A stretch of 64,000 nucleotides of DNA, from assembly GCF_900091445.1 (NCBI RefSeq), contig NZ_LT607733.1:1691501-1755500 (forward strand), given 5' to 3'. The position numbers were made by a program, and so were the translations under genes. Below the pieces are notes generated by a model. The model was not told the origin of the DNA. It was given only the letters and a program-made list of their open reading frames with translations, and did not search any database. Shown here in pieces: positions 8,136 through 17,518 of this stretch. The stretch is from Micromonospora echinofusca. GTDB taxonomy: Bacteria > Actinomycetota > Actinomycetes > Mycobacteriales > Micromonosporaceae. Each line of letters opens with the position of its first letter. Positions within the stretch are counted from its first letter, which is position 1.

Positions 8136-11100
8136 ATGAAACCCCCGCCGATACCGCGCAAGGCCCTGCTCGCCCTCGTCTCCCTGCTCACCCTCGCCCT
8201 CGTCGGCACCCCGATGGCCGTGCGGCAGCTCGCCGCCGACGCCCCCGACGGCACCGGCCCGCTGCTCACCGCCGGCGCCACGCAGTGGCGCGCCGAGCCC
8301 TCCGCGGAGGCGCTGCTCTCCGCCGGTGACCCGCTGGCCCGCGCCGAGCAGTTCTACTTCGTCCTGCCGGACCGGTTCGCGAACGGCGACCGGCGCAACG
8401 ACACCGGCGGCCTCACCGGCGACCGCCTCTCCACCGGCCTCGACCCCACCGACAAGGGCTTCTACCACGGTGGCGACCTCAAGGGCGTCATGGACCGGCT
8501 CGACTACATCGAGGGGCTCGGCACGACGGCCATCTGGCTCGCCCCCATCTTCAAGAACCGTCCGGTGCAGGGCGCCGGGGCCGACGTCTCCGCCGGCTAC
8601 CACGGCTACTGGATCACCGACTTCACCCAGGTCGACCCGCACTTCGGCACGAAGGAGGACCTGAAGCGGCTGGTCGCGCTCGCGCACCGGCGGGGCATCA
8701 AGGTCTACCTCGACGTCATCGTCAACCACACCGCCGACGTCATCAAGTACGCCGAGGACAAGTACAGCTACGTGGACAAGGCGACGTCGCCGTACACCGA
8801 CGCGCAGGGGCGCCCCTTCGAGGACCGCAACTACGCCGACGGCAGCCGGGGCTTCCCGAAGGTGGACACGACGTCGTTCCCGTACACCCCGACGTTCGCG
8901 AACCCGGCCGACGCGAAGGTCAAGGTCCCGGCGTGGCTCAACGACCCGACGATGTACCACAACCGGGGCGACTCCACCTTCGCCGGGGAGAACAGCGAGT
9001 ACGGCGACTTCTTCGGCCTCGACGACCTGTGGACCGAGCGCCCCGAGGTGGTGCGCGGCCTGACCAAGGTCTACTCCGACTGGGTGGCATCCACCGGCGT
9101 CGACGGCTTCCGGCTGGACACCGTCAAGCACGCGAACCTCGAATTCTGGCCGCAGTTCAGCCAGGGCGTCGAGCGCGCCGCCGCGCGCGCCGGCAAGAAG
9201 GACTTCTTCATGTTCGGCGAGGTCTACAGCGCCGACCCGGAGATCACCTCGACGTACGTGCGGCGCGGCGGCCTGCCGGCCACCCTCGACTTCGCCTTCC
9301 AGGAGGCGGCGCGCGGCTACACCGCCGGCGACGGCTCCGCCAAGGCGCTCGCCGACGTGTACGCCCGCGACGACCTCTACCGCGCCCGCGACACCGACGC
9401 GCGCCGGCTGACCACCTTCCTCGGCAACCACGACATGGGGCGGATCGGCTCGTTCATCGCCGGCGGCGGCACCGACCCGGCCACCCATCTGCGCCGCGAC
9501 CAGCTCGCCCACGAGCTGATGTTCCTGACCCGCGGTCAACCGGTCATCTACTCCGGCGACGAGCAGGGCTTCACCGGCCCGGGCGGCGACAAGGACGCCC
9601 GGCAGGACATGTTCGCCTCGAAGACCCCCGACTACCTCGACGACGACCTGCTCGGCACCGACCGCACCCACGCCAGCGACCAGTTCGACCGCGCCCACCC
9701 GCTGTACCGGGCCATCGCCGAGCTGGGCGCGCTGCGCCAGGCGCACCCGGCCCTGCGCGACGGTGTGCAGGTCAGCCGCTACGCCGCCGACGGACCGGGC
9801 GTCTTCGCGTTCTCCCGGATCGACCCGAAGCAGCGCACCGAGTACGTCGTCGCGGTGAACAACGCCGCGACGGCGCAGACTGTCACCGTGGACACCTGGT
9901 CGGCCGGCGCCACCTTCACCGGCGTCTACGGCGCATCGGCCGCCCCGGTCGCTGGCGCGGACGGCAAACTCACGCTGACCGTGCCGCCGCTGTCGGCCGT
10001 GGTGCACCGCGCCGGTACCCCGATCGCGGCGCCCGACGCCGCGCCACGGATCACGATCACCGCCCCCGCACCCGGCGAGCCCGTCGCCACGAGGGCGGCC
10101 GTCACCGCGCAGGTCACCGGCGACCCGCTGGCCACGGTCACCGTCGCCGCCCGGGTCGCCGGCGGCAGGTGGACGCTGCTCGGCAGCGCCGAGACGGCCC
10201 CGTACACGGTGCACCACGACCTGACCGGACTGGCCGGCGGTACGCGGATCGAGTACAAGGCCGTCGTCCGCGACGGCAAGGGCCGCACCGCGACCGCCCG
10301 GTCCACCGCGACCGTGGGCACCCCGGCGCAGTCCGCGTCCCGGGAGTGGGCCGTGGTGCACTACCAGCGCCCGGCCGGCGGCTACGACGACTGGGGCCTC
10401 TACGCGTGGGGCGACATCGACCCGGCGTACGCGACCGAGTGGCCCAAGGGGCAGCCGTTCGCCGGCGAGGACTCCTACGGCCGGTTCGCGTGGGTGAAGC
10501 TCAAGCCGGGCGCGAAGTCCGTCGGCTTCCTGGTCGTCGACAAGGCCGGCAACAAGGACGTGGAACAGGACCGGACGATCGACGTGACGAAGACCGGTGA
10601 GGTCTGGGTCAAGCAGGGCGACCCGGCGACCTACCCGAGCCGGCAGGCCGCCACCGGAGAGCCCGACCCGCCCGTCGCGGACGGCACCGCCCTCATCCAC
10701 TTCCGCCGCGCCGATGGCAACTACGACGGCTGGGGCCTGCACGTGTGGGACGGCGCCGCCAACCCGACGGACTGGGCCGCCCCGCTCGCCCCCGCCCGGA
10801 TCGACTCCTTCGGCGCGGTCTTCCGGGTGCCACTGGCCGCCGGGGCGACCGGGCTCAGCTACATCATCCACAAGGGGGACGAGAAGGACCTGCCGACCGA
10901 CCAGCGGCTCGACTTCGCCGCCGCCGGGCGGGAGGTGTGGCTGCTCACCGGCACGCCCGGGCGGCTGCTGCCGTCCACCGCGTCCGGCGCCGCCCGGGAC
11001 GTCGACATCACGAAGCAGAAGGCGCACTGGATCGACCGCTCCACCGTCGCCTGGCAGGCCGGGTCCACCGACGGCAGGACGTACGCCCTGGTGGCCGCCC

Positions 11101-13628
11101 CGGCCGGCGGGGTGACCGTCGCCGACGGCGACCTCGCCGGGACGTACACCACGCTGCCGTTGACCGCGCAGCGCAACGGGCTCACCGAGGCCCAGCGCGC
11201 GGCCTTCCCGCACCTGTGGGCGCACCGCGGCTTCACGCTCGACCGGCGGGACCTGGCGAAGGTCCCGGCGGCCCTGCGCGGGCAGCTCCTGGTGACCGAG
11301 CGGGACGCCGCGGGCACCCTGCTCGCCGCCACCGGCGTGCAGATCCCCGGCGTGCTCGACGACGTCTACGCCCGGGCCACCGACGCGAGGCTCGGGCCGA
11401 CCTTCGCCGGCAGGGTGCCGACGCTCGCGGTCTGGGCGCCGACGGCGCGGCAGGTGTCGTTGCAGCTCTTCGACTCGCCGACCGCGACGCCGAGGACGGT
11501 GACGATGCGCCGCGACGACCGCACCGGCGTCTGGTCGGTGCGCGGCGCCCGCGACTGGACCGGCAGGTACTACCGGTACCAGGTCCAGGCGTGGCAGCCG
11601 GCGGTGCAGAAGGTGGTCGCCGCCGCCGTCACCGACCCGTACTCGCTGGCGCTGGCGCCCGACTCCACGCACAGCCAGATCGTGGACCTCGCCGACCCGG
11701 CGCTCGCGCCGGCCGGTTGGGCGTCGCTGCGCAAGCCGGCGGCGGTGCCGTCGACGAAGGTGCAGATCTCCGAGCTGTCGGTGCGGGACTTCTCCGTCGC
11801 CGACACCACCGTGCCGGCCGAGCGGCGGGGCACCTACCTCGCCTTCACCGACCCGGGCACCGCCGGCATGAAGCACCTGAAGGCGCTCGGCGACGCGGGG
11901 GTGACCCACCTGCACCTGCTGCCCGCGTTCGACTTCGCCACGATCCCCGAGCGCCGCGCCGACCAGCGGCAGCCGGCCTGCGACCTGGCCGCGCTGCCGC
12001 CGGACTCCGAGCAGCAGCAGAAGTGCGTCGCGGCGGTCGCCGACACCGACGGCTACAACTGGGGGTACGACCCGCTGCACTACACCGTGCCGGAGGGCGG
12101 CTACGCCGTCGACCCGGCCGGGGCGAAGCGCACCACCGAGTTCCGGCGGATGGTGGCCGGCGTCAACGGCGCCGGGCTGCGCGTGGTGATGGACGTCGTC
12201 TACAACCACACCTCGGCGGCGGGCGCCGACCCCAAGTCGGTGCTGGACCAGATCGTGCCCGGCTACTACCACCGCCTGCTCGACGACGGCGCCGTCGCCA
12301 ACTCGACCTGCTGCGCCAACACCGCCCCCGAGCACGCCATGATGGGCAAGCTCGTCGTGGACTCCCTGGTCACCTGGGCCCGGGTGTACAAGGTGGACGG
12401 CTTCCGGTTCGACCTGATGGGCCACCACCCGAAGGCGAACATCCTGGCCGTACGCGAGGCGCTCGACGAGCTGACCGTCGCCCGCGACGGCGTGGACGGG
12501 AAGAAGATCCTGCTCTACGGCGAGGGCTGGAACTTCGGCGAGGTCGCCGACGACGCCCGGTTCACGCAGGCCACCCAGGCCAACATGGCCGGCACCGGGA
12601 TCGGCACCTTCAACGACCGGCTCCGCGACGCGGTGCGCGGCGGCGGGCCGTTCGACGCCAACCCCCGCGTGCAGGGCTTCGCCTCCGGCCTGTTCACCGA
12701 CCCCAACGGCGACGACGTGAACGGGTCCACGGCCCAGCAGCGGGCCCGCCTGCTGCACCAGCACGACCTGATCAAGGTGGGGCTCACCGGCAACCTGCGC
12801 GGGTACCGGTTCACCGACTCGTCGGGCCGGCAGGTCACGGGCGCGCAGGTCGACTACAACGGCTCGCCCGCCGGCTACACCGCCGCGCCGGGGGAGGCGG
12901 TCACCTACGTCGACGCGCACGACAACGAGATCCTGTACGACGCGCTGGCGTACAAGCTGCCGCAGGACACTCCGGCGGCGGACCGGGCGCGGATGCAGGT
13001 GCTGGCGCTGAGCACGGTCGTGATGGGGCAGGGGCCCGGGTTCGTCACCACCGGCACCGAGCGGCTGCGCTCGAAGTCGCTGGACCGCAACTCGTACAAC
13101 TCCGGCGACTGGTTCAACCAGATCCGCTGGGACTGCGCCCAGGGCAACGGGTTCGGCGCCGGGCTGCCGCCCGAGCAGGACAACCGGGACAAGTGGCCGT
13201 ACGCCAAGCCGCTGCTGGCCGACCCGGCGCTGGTGCCGGACTGCGCGGCGATCGACCTGGCCGGGGCCCGCTACGCCGAGCTGCTGAAGATCCGGGGCTC
13301 CTCGCCGGTCTTCGGACTGACCACGGCGGAGCAGGTGCAGAAGCGGGTCGCCTTCCCGCTCTCCGGCGCGGCCGAGACCCCCGGCGTACTCACCATGACG
13401 CTGGACGGCCGCGGCCTCGACGGACGCTGGAAGTCGGTCACGGTGGTCTTCAACGCCACGCCCGAGACGGCGACGCAGCGGCTGACCGGGCTGCGCGGGG
13501 CGGACATGGCGCTGCACCCGGTGCTGCGGACCTCGGCGGACGAGGCGCTGCGGACGGCTTCCTTCGACCGGGCCAGCGGCACGTTCACCGTGCCGGCGCG
13601 CAGCGTGGCGGTCTTCGTGCAGCAGTAG
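8136..13628 (+). CDS. Secreted bifunctional alpha-amylase / pullulanase fusion
   Basis: An 1,830-aa exported enzyme; ATG 8136 follows GAGGAAGG. Order of parts: signal peptide (about 1-33); a first GH13 domain with nucleophile D328 ([10 protein letters not shown]), acid E362 (FGEVYS) and D433 (GNHDMG); a Big/fibronectin-like stretch around 630-730; two pullulanase-associated PUD/CBM41 domains near residues 738 and 851 ([35 protein letters not shown]); an N2/CBM48 region ([15 protein letters not shown]); and a second GH13 domain of type I pullulanase with the YNWGYDP hallmark, nucleophile D1426 ([10 protein letters not shown]), acid E1463 ([10 protein letters not shown]) and D1596 (DAHDNE). It should cut both alpha-1,4 and alpha-1,6 bonds of starch or pullulan outside the cell. 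Confidence 0.95.
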   Translation: MKPPPIPRKALLALVSLLTLALVGTPMAVRQLAADAPDGTGPLLTAGATQWRAEPSAEALLSAGDPLARAEQFYFVLPDRFANGDRRNDTGGLTGDRLSTGLDPTDKGFYHGGDLKGVMDRLDYIEGLGTTAIWLAPIFKNRPVQGAGADVSAGYHGYWITDFTQVDPHFGTKEDLKRLVALAHRRGIKVYLDVIVNHTADVIKYAEDKYSYVDKATSPYTDAQGRPFEDRNYADGSRGFPKVDTTSFPYTPTFANPADAKVKVPAWLNDPTMYHNRGDSTFAGENSEYGDFFGLDDLWTERPEVVRGLTKVYSDWVASTGVDGFRLDTVKHANLEFWPQFSQGVERAAARAGKKDFFMFGEVYSADPEITSTYVRRGGLPATLDFAFQEAARGYTAGDGSAKALADVYARDDLYRARDTDARRLTTFLGNHDMGRIGSFIAGGGTDPATHLRRDQLAHELMFLTRGQPVIYSGDEQGFTGPGGDKDARQDMFASKTPDYLDDDLLGTDRTHASDQFDRAHPLYRAIAELGALRQAHPALRDGVQVSRYAADGPGVFAFSRIDPKQRTEYVVAVNNAATAQTVTVDTWSAGATFTGVYGASAAPVAGADGKLTLTVPPLSAVVHRAGTPIAAPDAAPRITITAPAPGEPVATRAAVTAQVTGDPLATVTVAARVAGGRWTLLGSAETAPYTVHHDLTGLAGGTRIEYKAVVRDGKGRTATARSTATVGTPAQSASREWAVVHYQRPAGGYDDWGLYAWGDIDPAYATEWPKGQPFAGEDSYGRFAWVKLKPGAKSVGFLVVDKAGNKDVEQDRTIDVTKTGEVWVKQGDPATYPSRQAATGEPDPPVADGTALIHFRRADGNYDGWGLHVWDGAANPTDWAAPLAPARIDSFGAVFRVPLAAGATGLSYIIHKGDEKDLPTDQRLDFAAAGREVWLLTGTPGRLLPSTASGAARDVDITKQKAHWIDRSTVAWQAGSTDGRTYALVAAPAGGVTVADGDLAGTYTTLPLTAQRNGLTEAQRAAFPHLWAHRGFTLDRRDLAKVPAALRGQLLVTERDAAGTLLAATGVQIPGVLDDVYARATDARLGPTFAGRVPTLAVWAPTARQVSLQLFDSPTATPRTVTMRRDDRTGVWSVRGARDWTGRYYRYQVQAWQPAVQKVVAAAVTDPYSLALAPDSTHSQIVDLADPALAPAGWASLRKPAAVPSTKVQISELSVRDFSVADTTVPAERRGTYLAFTDPGTAGMKHLKALGDAGVTHLHLLPAFDFATIPERRADQRQPACDLAALPPDSEQQQKCVAAVADTDGYNWGYDPLHYTVPEGGYAVDPAGAKRTTEFRRMVAGVNGAGLRVVMDVVYNHTSAAGADPKSVLDQIVPGYYHRLLDDGAVANSTCCANTAPEHAMMGKLVVDSLVTWARVYKVDGFRFDLMGHHPKANILAVREALDELTVARDGVDGKKILLYGEGWNFGEVADDARFTQATQANMAGTGIGTFNDRLRDAVRGGGPFDANPRVQGFASGLFTDPNGDDVNGSTAQQRARLLHQHDLIKVGLTGNLRGYRFTDSSGRQVTGAQVDYNGSPAGYTAAPGEAVTYVDAHDNEILYDALAYKLPQDTPAADRARMQVLALSTVVMGQGPGFVTTGTERLRSKSLDRNSYNSGDWFNQIRWDCAQGNGFGAGLPPEQDNRDKWPYAKPLLADPALVPDCAAIDLAGARYAELLKIRGSSPVFGLTTAEQVQKRVAFPLSGAAETPGVLTMTLDGRGLDGRWKSVTVVFNATPETATQRLTGLRGADMALHPVLRTSADEALRTASFDRASGTFTVPARSVAVFVQQ

Positions 13629-13641
13629 TCGTGTCACACGT

Positions 13642-13678
13642 GTCCGGCCCCCTCCCGCCGAGCGGAAGGGGGCCGGAC
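13642..13678 (+). terminator. Bidirectional terminator between convergent genes
   Basis: A 12-bp perfect stem (GTCCGGCCCCCT against AGGGGGCCGGAC) lies between the stops of the amylase-pullulanase gene and the converging beta-helix gene. Confidence 0.8.
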
Positions 13679-13728
13679 CGGCCTCTGTGTCAGCCGATGC
13701 CGTTCCAGCTGATACCGCGTGCCTGTCG

Positions 13729-14957
13729 TCAGTTGGCGCAGCCGGTGACGTTGGTGCAGTTGCGGGGTTCGTTCTTCTTGATGATGGTCTTGTTGTCGAG
13801 GTTGACGGCGGTGGCGTTGCCGTTGTTGTAGATGCCACCTGCGCCGGCGGTTTCGGAGGCGAAGTTGCCGACGATCTTGCTGTCGCGGATGGTGAGGACG
13901 GCGTTGTTGTCGTTGTAGATGGCGCCGCCCTGTTCGGCGTGGTTGCCCTTGAACTCGCTGGCGTAGAGGTTGAGGGTGTCGCCGTTGAAGAGGCCGCCGC
14001 CGTTGTCGCCGGCGGTGTTGTCGGTGAAGACGGCGTGCTTGATGGTGGCGATGTTGTCGCTGTCGTGGTAGACGCCGCCGCCGTCGTCGGTGGCCTTGTT
14101 TCCGGCGATGATGACGTACTCCAGCAGCATGGTGGAGTCGCCGTCGTTGTGGATGCCGCCGCCGTCGTCGCAGGCGGTGTTGTGGGCGATCTTGGTGCGG
14201 GTGACGGTGAGGCGGGCGTCGTCTTCGCTGTGGATGCCGCCGCCGTCGTTGCTGGCCTTGTTGTTGGTGATCTGGCTGTAGGCGATGGTGGCGATGCCGT
14301 CGTCCTCGTTGGCGATGCCGCCGCCGTTGCCGCTGACCGCGCTGTTGCCGGTGGCGGTGTTGCTGTCGATACGGGTGTCGTGGACGGTCAGTACGCCTTC
14401 GTTGTAGATGGCGCCGCCGTTGCCGCCGTTGCCGACGCCGCGGGCGTGGTTGTTGGCGAGGACGCTCTTGTCGATCTCGACCGTGCCGAAGTTGGCGATG
14501 GCGCCGCCGTTGCCCTGGTTGCCGACGCCGGTGACCCGGTTGTCGATGAGCTTGGTGTGCTTCAGGGTGGCCTCGCCGCCCTCCTGGACCAGCAGGGCGC
14601 CGCCGTTGGCGGTGCTCGGTGGCGGCGGGGGCGCGGTCACCTGGCCGCCCTTGAGGGTGAGGTCCTTCAGTGTCAGGTCGCCGCCGGAGGCGACCTCGAA
14701 GAACCGGAACAGTGCGGTGCCGTCGTGGAAGAACGTCGAGTTGTTGCCCAGGATCGTGATCCGCTCGTCGATGACGGGGAAGGCGTTGTTGCCGGTCTCC
14801 TCGGTGAACTTGTACGTGCAGTCCTTGGCCAGCTTGAACGCTCCGCCGTTGTCCTCGTTGGCCCGGTTCACCGCCTCGACCAGCACGTCGGTGTCGCACG
14901 GCAGTTCCTTGGCGTCCTTGCCGTCGTGGTCCTTGCCGTCACGACCGTCCTTGCCGT
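13729..14957 (-). repeat. 1,229-bp perfect direct repeat, copy A
   Basis: Identical to 15662-16890 (offset 1,933). Identity is shown by equal translations in all informative frames on both strands, so synonymous changes are absent too. It starts exactly at the stop codon and ends inside the Gly-Lys-Asp linker. Confidence 0.9.
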
Positions 14958-15255
14958 GCCAGTCCTTGCCCTGCCAGTCGTCCTGGCCACCACCGGCATC
15001 CTGGCCATCCTGGCTCTTGCCGGTCTCGCCAGCCCGGTCGTCGCGACCGGCGGTGTCGTCCCTGGCGACCTGCTCGGCCGTGGACCACTTCAGGTCGGTG
15101 AGACGGTCGACCCCGACGGCGCCCGCGCTGCTCGCGGCGGCGACGCCGGCGAGGCTGACCACGCCGGTCAACCCGGCGACGCCGGTGGCGAGCCACAGCT
15201 TGCGCCGGCTCTTCGACGCGGTGTTCTCGGCGTTCTTGCGAAGGTAGTTGGACAT
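13729..15255 (-). CDS. Secreted beta-helix repeat protein, copy A (GG-x-x-x-N coils)
   Basis: A 508-aa exported protein. Residues about 17-45 form the signal (SRRKLWLATGVAGLTGVVSLAGVAAASSAGA). A low-complexity linker of Gly-Lys-Asp and Trp-His/Gln-Gly units (DWQGKDWHGKDGRDGKDHDGKD) leads to a beta-helix domain opening CDTDVLVEAVNRANEDNGG, followed by many coils with GGAIYN, GGGIHS, GGGIHN, GGGVYH and GGGLFN turns, similar to polymorphic-outer-membrane-protein repeats. It ends NCTNVTGCAN. Cys are sparse but paired. The last 1,229 bp are identical in DNA to copy B downstream on the map. The expected location is the cell surface or medium; adhesion or polysaccharide binding is possible but unproven. 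Confidence 0.85.
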   Translation of the reverse strand: MSNYLRKNAENTASKSRRKLWLATGVAGLTGVVSLAGVAAASSAGAVGVDRLTDLKWSTAEQVARDDTAGRDDRAGETGKSQDGQDAGGGQDDWQGKDWHGKDGRDGKDHDGKDAKELPCDTDVLVEAVNRANEDNGGAFKLAKDCTYKFTEETGNNAFPVIDERITILGNNSTFFHDGTALFRFFEVASGGDLTLKDLTLKGGQVTAPPPPPSTANGGALLVQEGGEATLKHTKLIDNRVTGVGNQGNGGAIANFGTVEIDKSVLANNHARGVGNGGNGGAIYNEGVLTVHDTRIDSNTATGNSAVSGNGGGIANEDDGIATIAYSQITNNKASNDGGGIHSEDDARLTVTRTKIAHNTACDDGGGIHNDGDSTMLLEYVIIAGNKATDDGGGVYHDSDNIATIKHAVFTDNTAGDNGGGLFNGDTLNLYASEFKGNHAEQGGAIYNDNNAVLTIRDSKIVGNFASETAGAGGIYNNGNATAVNLDNKTIIKKNEPRNCTNVTGCAN

Positions 15256-15316
15256 CGGAGCTCTCTGCTCTCTCCTCGTACCAGACAGGGCTGCTCCGCC
15301 ACCGCGGGCTGCCCTG

Positions 15317-15386
15317 GCTACAAATCGGTTGTAGCTACTGAGGATCACCGTATGAGAATCTTTTTCCCTTCACGGTCATATCCGAA
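15317..15386 (-). promoter_or_regulatory. Upstream module of beta-helix gene A (palindrome plus two boxes)
   Basis: Reading toward the gene: TTCGGAT (15380-15386), 21 bases, TTCTCATACGGTG (15346-15358), 10 bases, then the inverted repeat GCTACAACCGATTTGTAGC (15317-15335), 61 bases before the ATG. The same elements in the same spacing precede copy B. The palindrome is either a dimeric-repressor operator or a 5'-UTR hairpin; TTCTCATACGGTG probably contains promoter elements. The regulator is unknown. Confidence 0.65.
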
Positions 15387-15608
15387 AAGAACCCACGTTA
15401 GGGGTATCGCGGGCCAAGGCGTGACGGTCCGGACGCCGAGGAGTCGGGCCCGCAGTCGTGCCGGAACCGGCGGCTATGCCACGAGTCGCCTCAACAGCCC
15501 CGGAAACCCACCGGAGGCAAGGCACCTTTCCAGCCCCGCGGCGGATTCGTCGTCCCTTGCCCGGCTCCGTGCCGGCAAGCCGCGCTGACCGGACCGGCGC
15601 CCGCACGG

Positions 15609-15646
15609 AAGCGATCCCCTCCCCCGGGCAGGGGGAAGGGATCCCT
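15609..15646 (-). terminator. Terminator of beta-helix gene B
   Basis: An imperfect 15-bp stem (GGGATCCCTTCCCCC against GGGGGAGGGGATCGC) lies 16 bases beyond the stop of copy B on its strand. The rest of the 406-bp space between the two beta-helix genes (15256-15661) holds the upstream module of copy A and no further gene. Confidence 0.6.
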
Positions 15647-15661
15647 TCGTTATGTGGTGGT

Positions 15662-16890
15662 TCAGTTGGCGCAGCCGGTGACGTTGGTGCAGTTGCGGGG
15701 TTCGTTCTTCTTGATGATGGTCTTGTTGTCGAGGTTGACGGCGGTGGCGTTGCCGTTGTTGTAGATGCCACCTGCGCCGGCGGTTTCGGAGGCGAAGTTG
15801 CCGACGATCTTGCTGTCGCGGATGGTGAGGACGGCGTTGTTGTCGTTGTAGATGGCGCCGCCCTGTTCGGCGTGGTTGCCCTTGAACTCGCTGGCGTAGA
15901 GGTTGAGGGTGTCGCCGTTGAAGAGGCCGCCGCCGTTGTCGCCGGCGGTGTTGTCGGTGAAGACGGCGTGCTTGATGGTGGCGATGTTGTCGCTGTCGTG
16001 GTAGACGCCGCCGCCGTCGTCGGTGGCCTTGTTTCCGGCGATGATGACGTACTCCAGCAGCATGGTGGAGTCGCCGTCGTTGTGGATGCCGCCGCCGTCG
16101 TCGCAGGCGGTGTTGTGGGCGATCTTGGTGCGGGTGACGGTGAGGCGGGCGTCGTCTTCGCTGTGGATGCCGCCGCCGTCGTTGCTGGCCTTGTTGTTGG
16201 TGATCTGGCTGTAGGCGATGGTGGCGATGCCGTCGTCCTCGTTGGCGATGCCGCCGCCGTTGCCGCTGACCGCGCTGTTGCCGGTGGCGGTGTTGCTGTC
16301 GATACGGGTGTCGTGGACGGTCAGTACGCCTTCGTTGTAGATGGCGCCGCCGTTGCCGCCGTTGCCGACGCCGCGGGCGTGGTTGTTGGCGAGGACGCTC
16401 TTGTCGATCTCGACCGTGCCGAAGTTGGCGATGGCGCCGCCGTTGCCCTGGTTGCCGACGCCGGTGACCCGGTTGTCGATGAGCTTGGTGTGCTTCAGGG
16501 TGGCCTCGCCGCCCTCCTGGACCAGCAGGGCGCCGCCGTTGGCGGTGCTCGGTGGCGGCGGGGGCGCGGTCACCTGGCCGCCCTTGAGGGTGAGGTCCTT
16601 CAGTGTCAGGTCGCCGCCGGAGGCGACCTCGAAGAACCGGAACAGTGCGGTGCCGTCGTGGAAGAACGTCGAGTTGTTGCCCAGGATCGTGATCCGCTCG
16701 TCGATGACGGGGAAGGCGTTGTTGCCGGTCTCCTCGGTGAACTTGTACGTGCAGTCCTTGGCCAGCTTGAACGCTCCGCCGTTGTCCTCGTTGGCCCGGT
16801 TCACCGCCTCGACCAGCACGTCGGTGTCGCACGGCAGTTCCTTGGCGTCCTTGCCGTCGTGGTCCTTGCCGTCACGACCGTCCTTGCCGT
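15662..16890 (-). repeat. 1,229-bp perfect direct repeat, copy B
   Basis: Second copy of the repeat at 13729-14957. After 16890 the two genes differ by insertion of linker units and then by substitution. Confidence 0.9.
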
Positions 16891-17245
16891 CACGACCGTC
16901 CTTGCCCTGCCAGTCCTTGCTGTCCTTGCCGTGCCAGTCCTTGCTGTCCTTGCCCTGCCAGTCGTCCTGGCCACCACCGGCATCCTGGCCATCCTTCTTG
17001 TTGTCTTTCTCACCGGAGCCCGGGTCGGCCGTGCCAGCGTCGCTGACGTTCTGCCGCAGGGTCGACGACTGCGCGTCCGACAGCCGGTCCGCGCCGCCGG
17101 ACTTGTCATCGCGGGCGGCCAGGCCGCCCAGTGCCGCCAGGCCGACCACGCCGGCAACGCCTGCAGCCACCCAGAGTTTGCGCCGCCCTCGGGCCGGCGC
17201 GCCCGTGGGGGCGCCACCGTCGGGAGTCGTTACGTCATTGGACAT
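15662..17245 (-). CDS. Secreted beta-helix repeat protein, copy B
   Basis: A 527-aa paralogue of the neighbouring copy A. ATG 17245 has a GGAAGG ribosome binding site. The N-terminus is diverged (MSNDVTTPDGGAPTGAPARGRRKLWVAAGVAGVVGLAALGG, a signal-type or membrane segment), while everything after the linker is identical to copy A at the DNA level. The Gly-Lys-Asp linker is longer, with extra SKDWHGKD, SKDWQGKD and GRDGKD units, so it has expanded or contracted by repeat slippage. The beta-helix coils carry the GGAIYN/GGGIHN turns. Diverged 5' parts next to an identical 3' part argue for recent gene conversion rather than a simple new duplication. Function unknown. Confidence 0.85.
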   Translation of the reverse strand: MSNDVTTPDGGAPTGAPARGRRKLWVAAGVAGVVGLAALGGLAARDDKSGGADRLSDAQSSTLRQNVSDAGTADPGSGEKDNKKDGQDAGGGQDDWQGKDSKDWHGKDSKDWQGKDGRDGKDGRDGKDHDGKDAKELPCDTDVLVEAVNRANEDNGGAFKLAKDCTYKFTEETGNNAFPVIDERITILGNNSTFFHDGTALFRFFEVASGGDLTLKDLTLKGGQVTAPPPPPSTANGGALLVQEGGEATLKHTKLIDNRVTGVGNQGNGGAIANFGTVEIDKSVLANNHARGVGNGGNGGAIYNEGVLTVHDTRIDSNTATGNSAVSGNGGGIANEDDGIATIAYSQITNNKASNDGGGIHSEDDARLTVTRTKIAHNTACDDGGGIHNDGDSTMLLEYVIIAGNKATDDGGGVYHDSDNIATIKHAVFTDNTAGDNGGGLFNGDTLNLYASEFKGNHAEQGGAIYNDNNAVLTIRDSKIVGNFASETAGAGGIYNNGNATAVNLDNKTIIKKNEPRNCTNVTGCAN

Positions 17246-17306
17246 CAGAGCCTTCCGCCCTTTCCTGCTGTCAGACGGGGTCGCACCATCTGAAGCGGCG
17301 CGACTA

Positions 17307-17376
17307 GCTACAAATGGTTTGTAGCCTCTGATAGCCACCGTATGAGAAGGATCCTCGCGAGATGCGCCAATCCGAA
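17307..17376 (-). promoter_or_regulatory. Upstream module of beta-helix gene B (palindrome plus two boxes)
   Basis: TTCGGAT (17370-17376), 21 bases, TTCTCATACGGTG (17336-17348), 10 bases, inverted repeat GCTACAAACCATTTGTAGC (17307-17325) and 61 bases to the ATG: the same order and exact spacing as copy A, while the sequence between the boxes differs. Here the palindrome has 8-bp arms with a 3-base centre. Confidence 0.65.
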
Positions 17377-17480
17377 GAAACCCCGTATTTCCCTCACTTC
17401 GGACGTGACACGGCAACCCGGCCGGTCCGGGCAGGAAGGGGGTGAGCAGCTCAAACGACGACGGGACCCGCGCCGGTGGC

Positions 17481-17518
17481 GGCTGATCCCGTCGTGTGGT
17501 CGTACGCCGGGATCAGCC
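17481..17518 (-). terminator. Terminator overlapping the pepP stop codon
   Basis: A perfect 10-bp stem (GGCTGATCCC / GGGATCAGCC) with an 18-base loop includes the stop codon of the aminopeptidase gene. Confidence 0.6.

Noticed and set aside
8097..13838. A 1,913-codon open frame antisense to the amylase-pullulanase gene
   Set aside because: It arises from G/C bias at third positions; composition is Val/Gly/Arg/Asp-rich with no domains, while the opposite strand encodes a complete enzyme.
13729..16890. CRISPR or other array in the repeat region
   Set aside because: Repeats are two long gene copies and protein-coil repeats; no short repeat-spacer pattern and no cas genes.
13687..17293. Long Val/Ala/Asp-rich frames antisense to both beta-helix genes, identical to each other
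   Set aside because: They mirror the duplicated coding DNA; no start signals or family.
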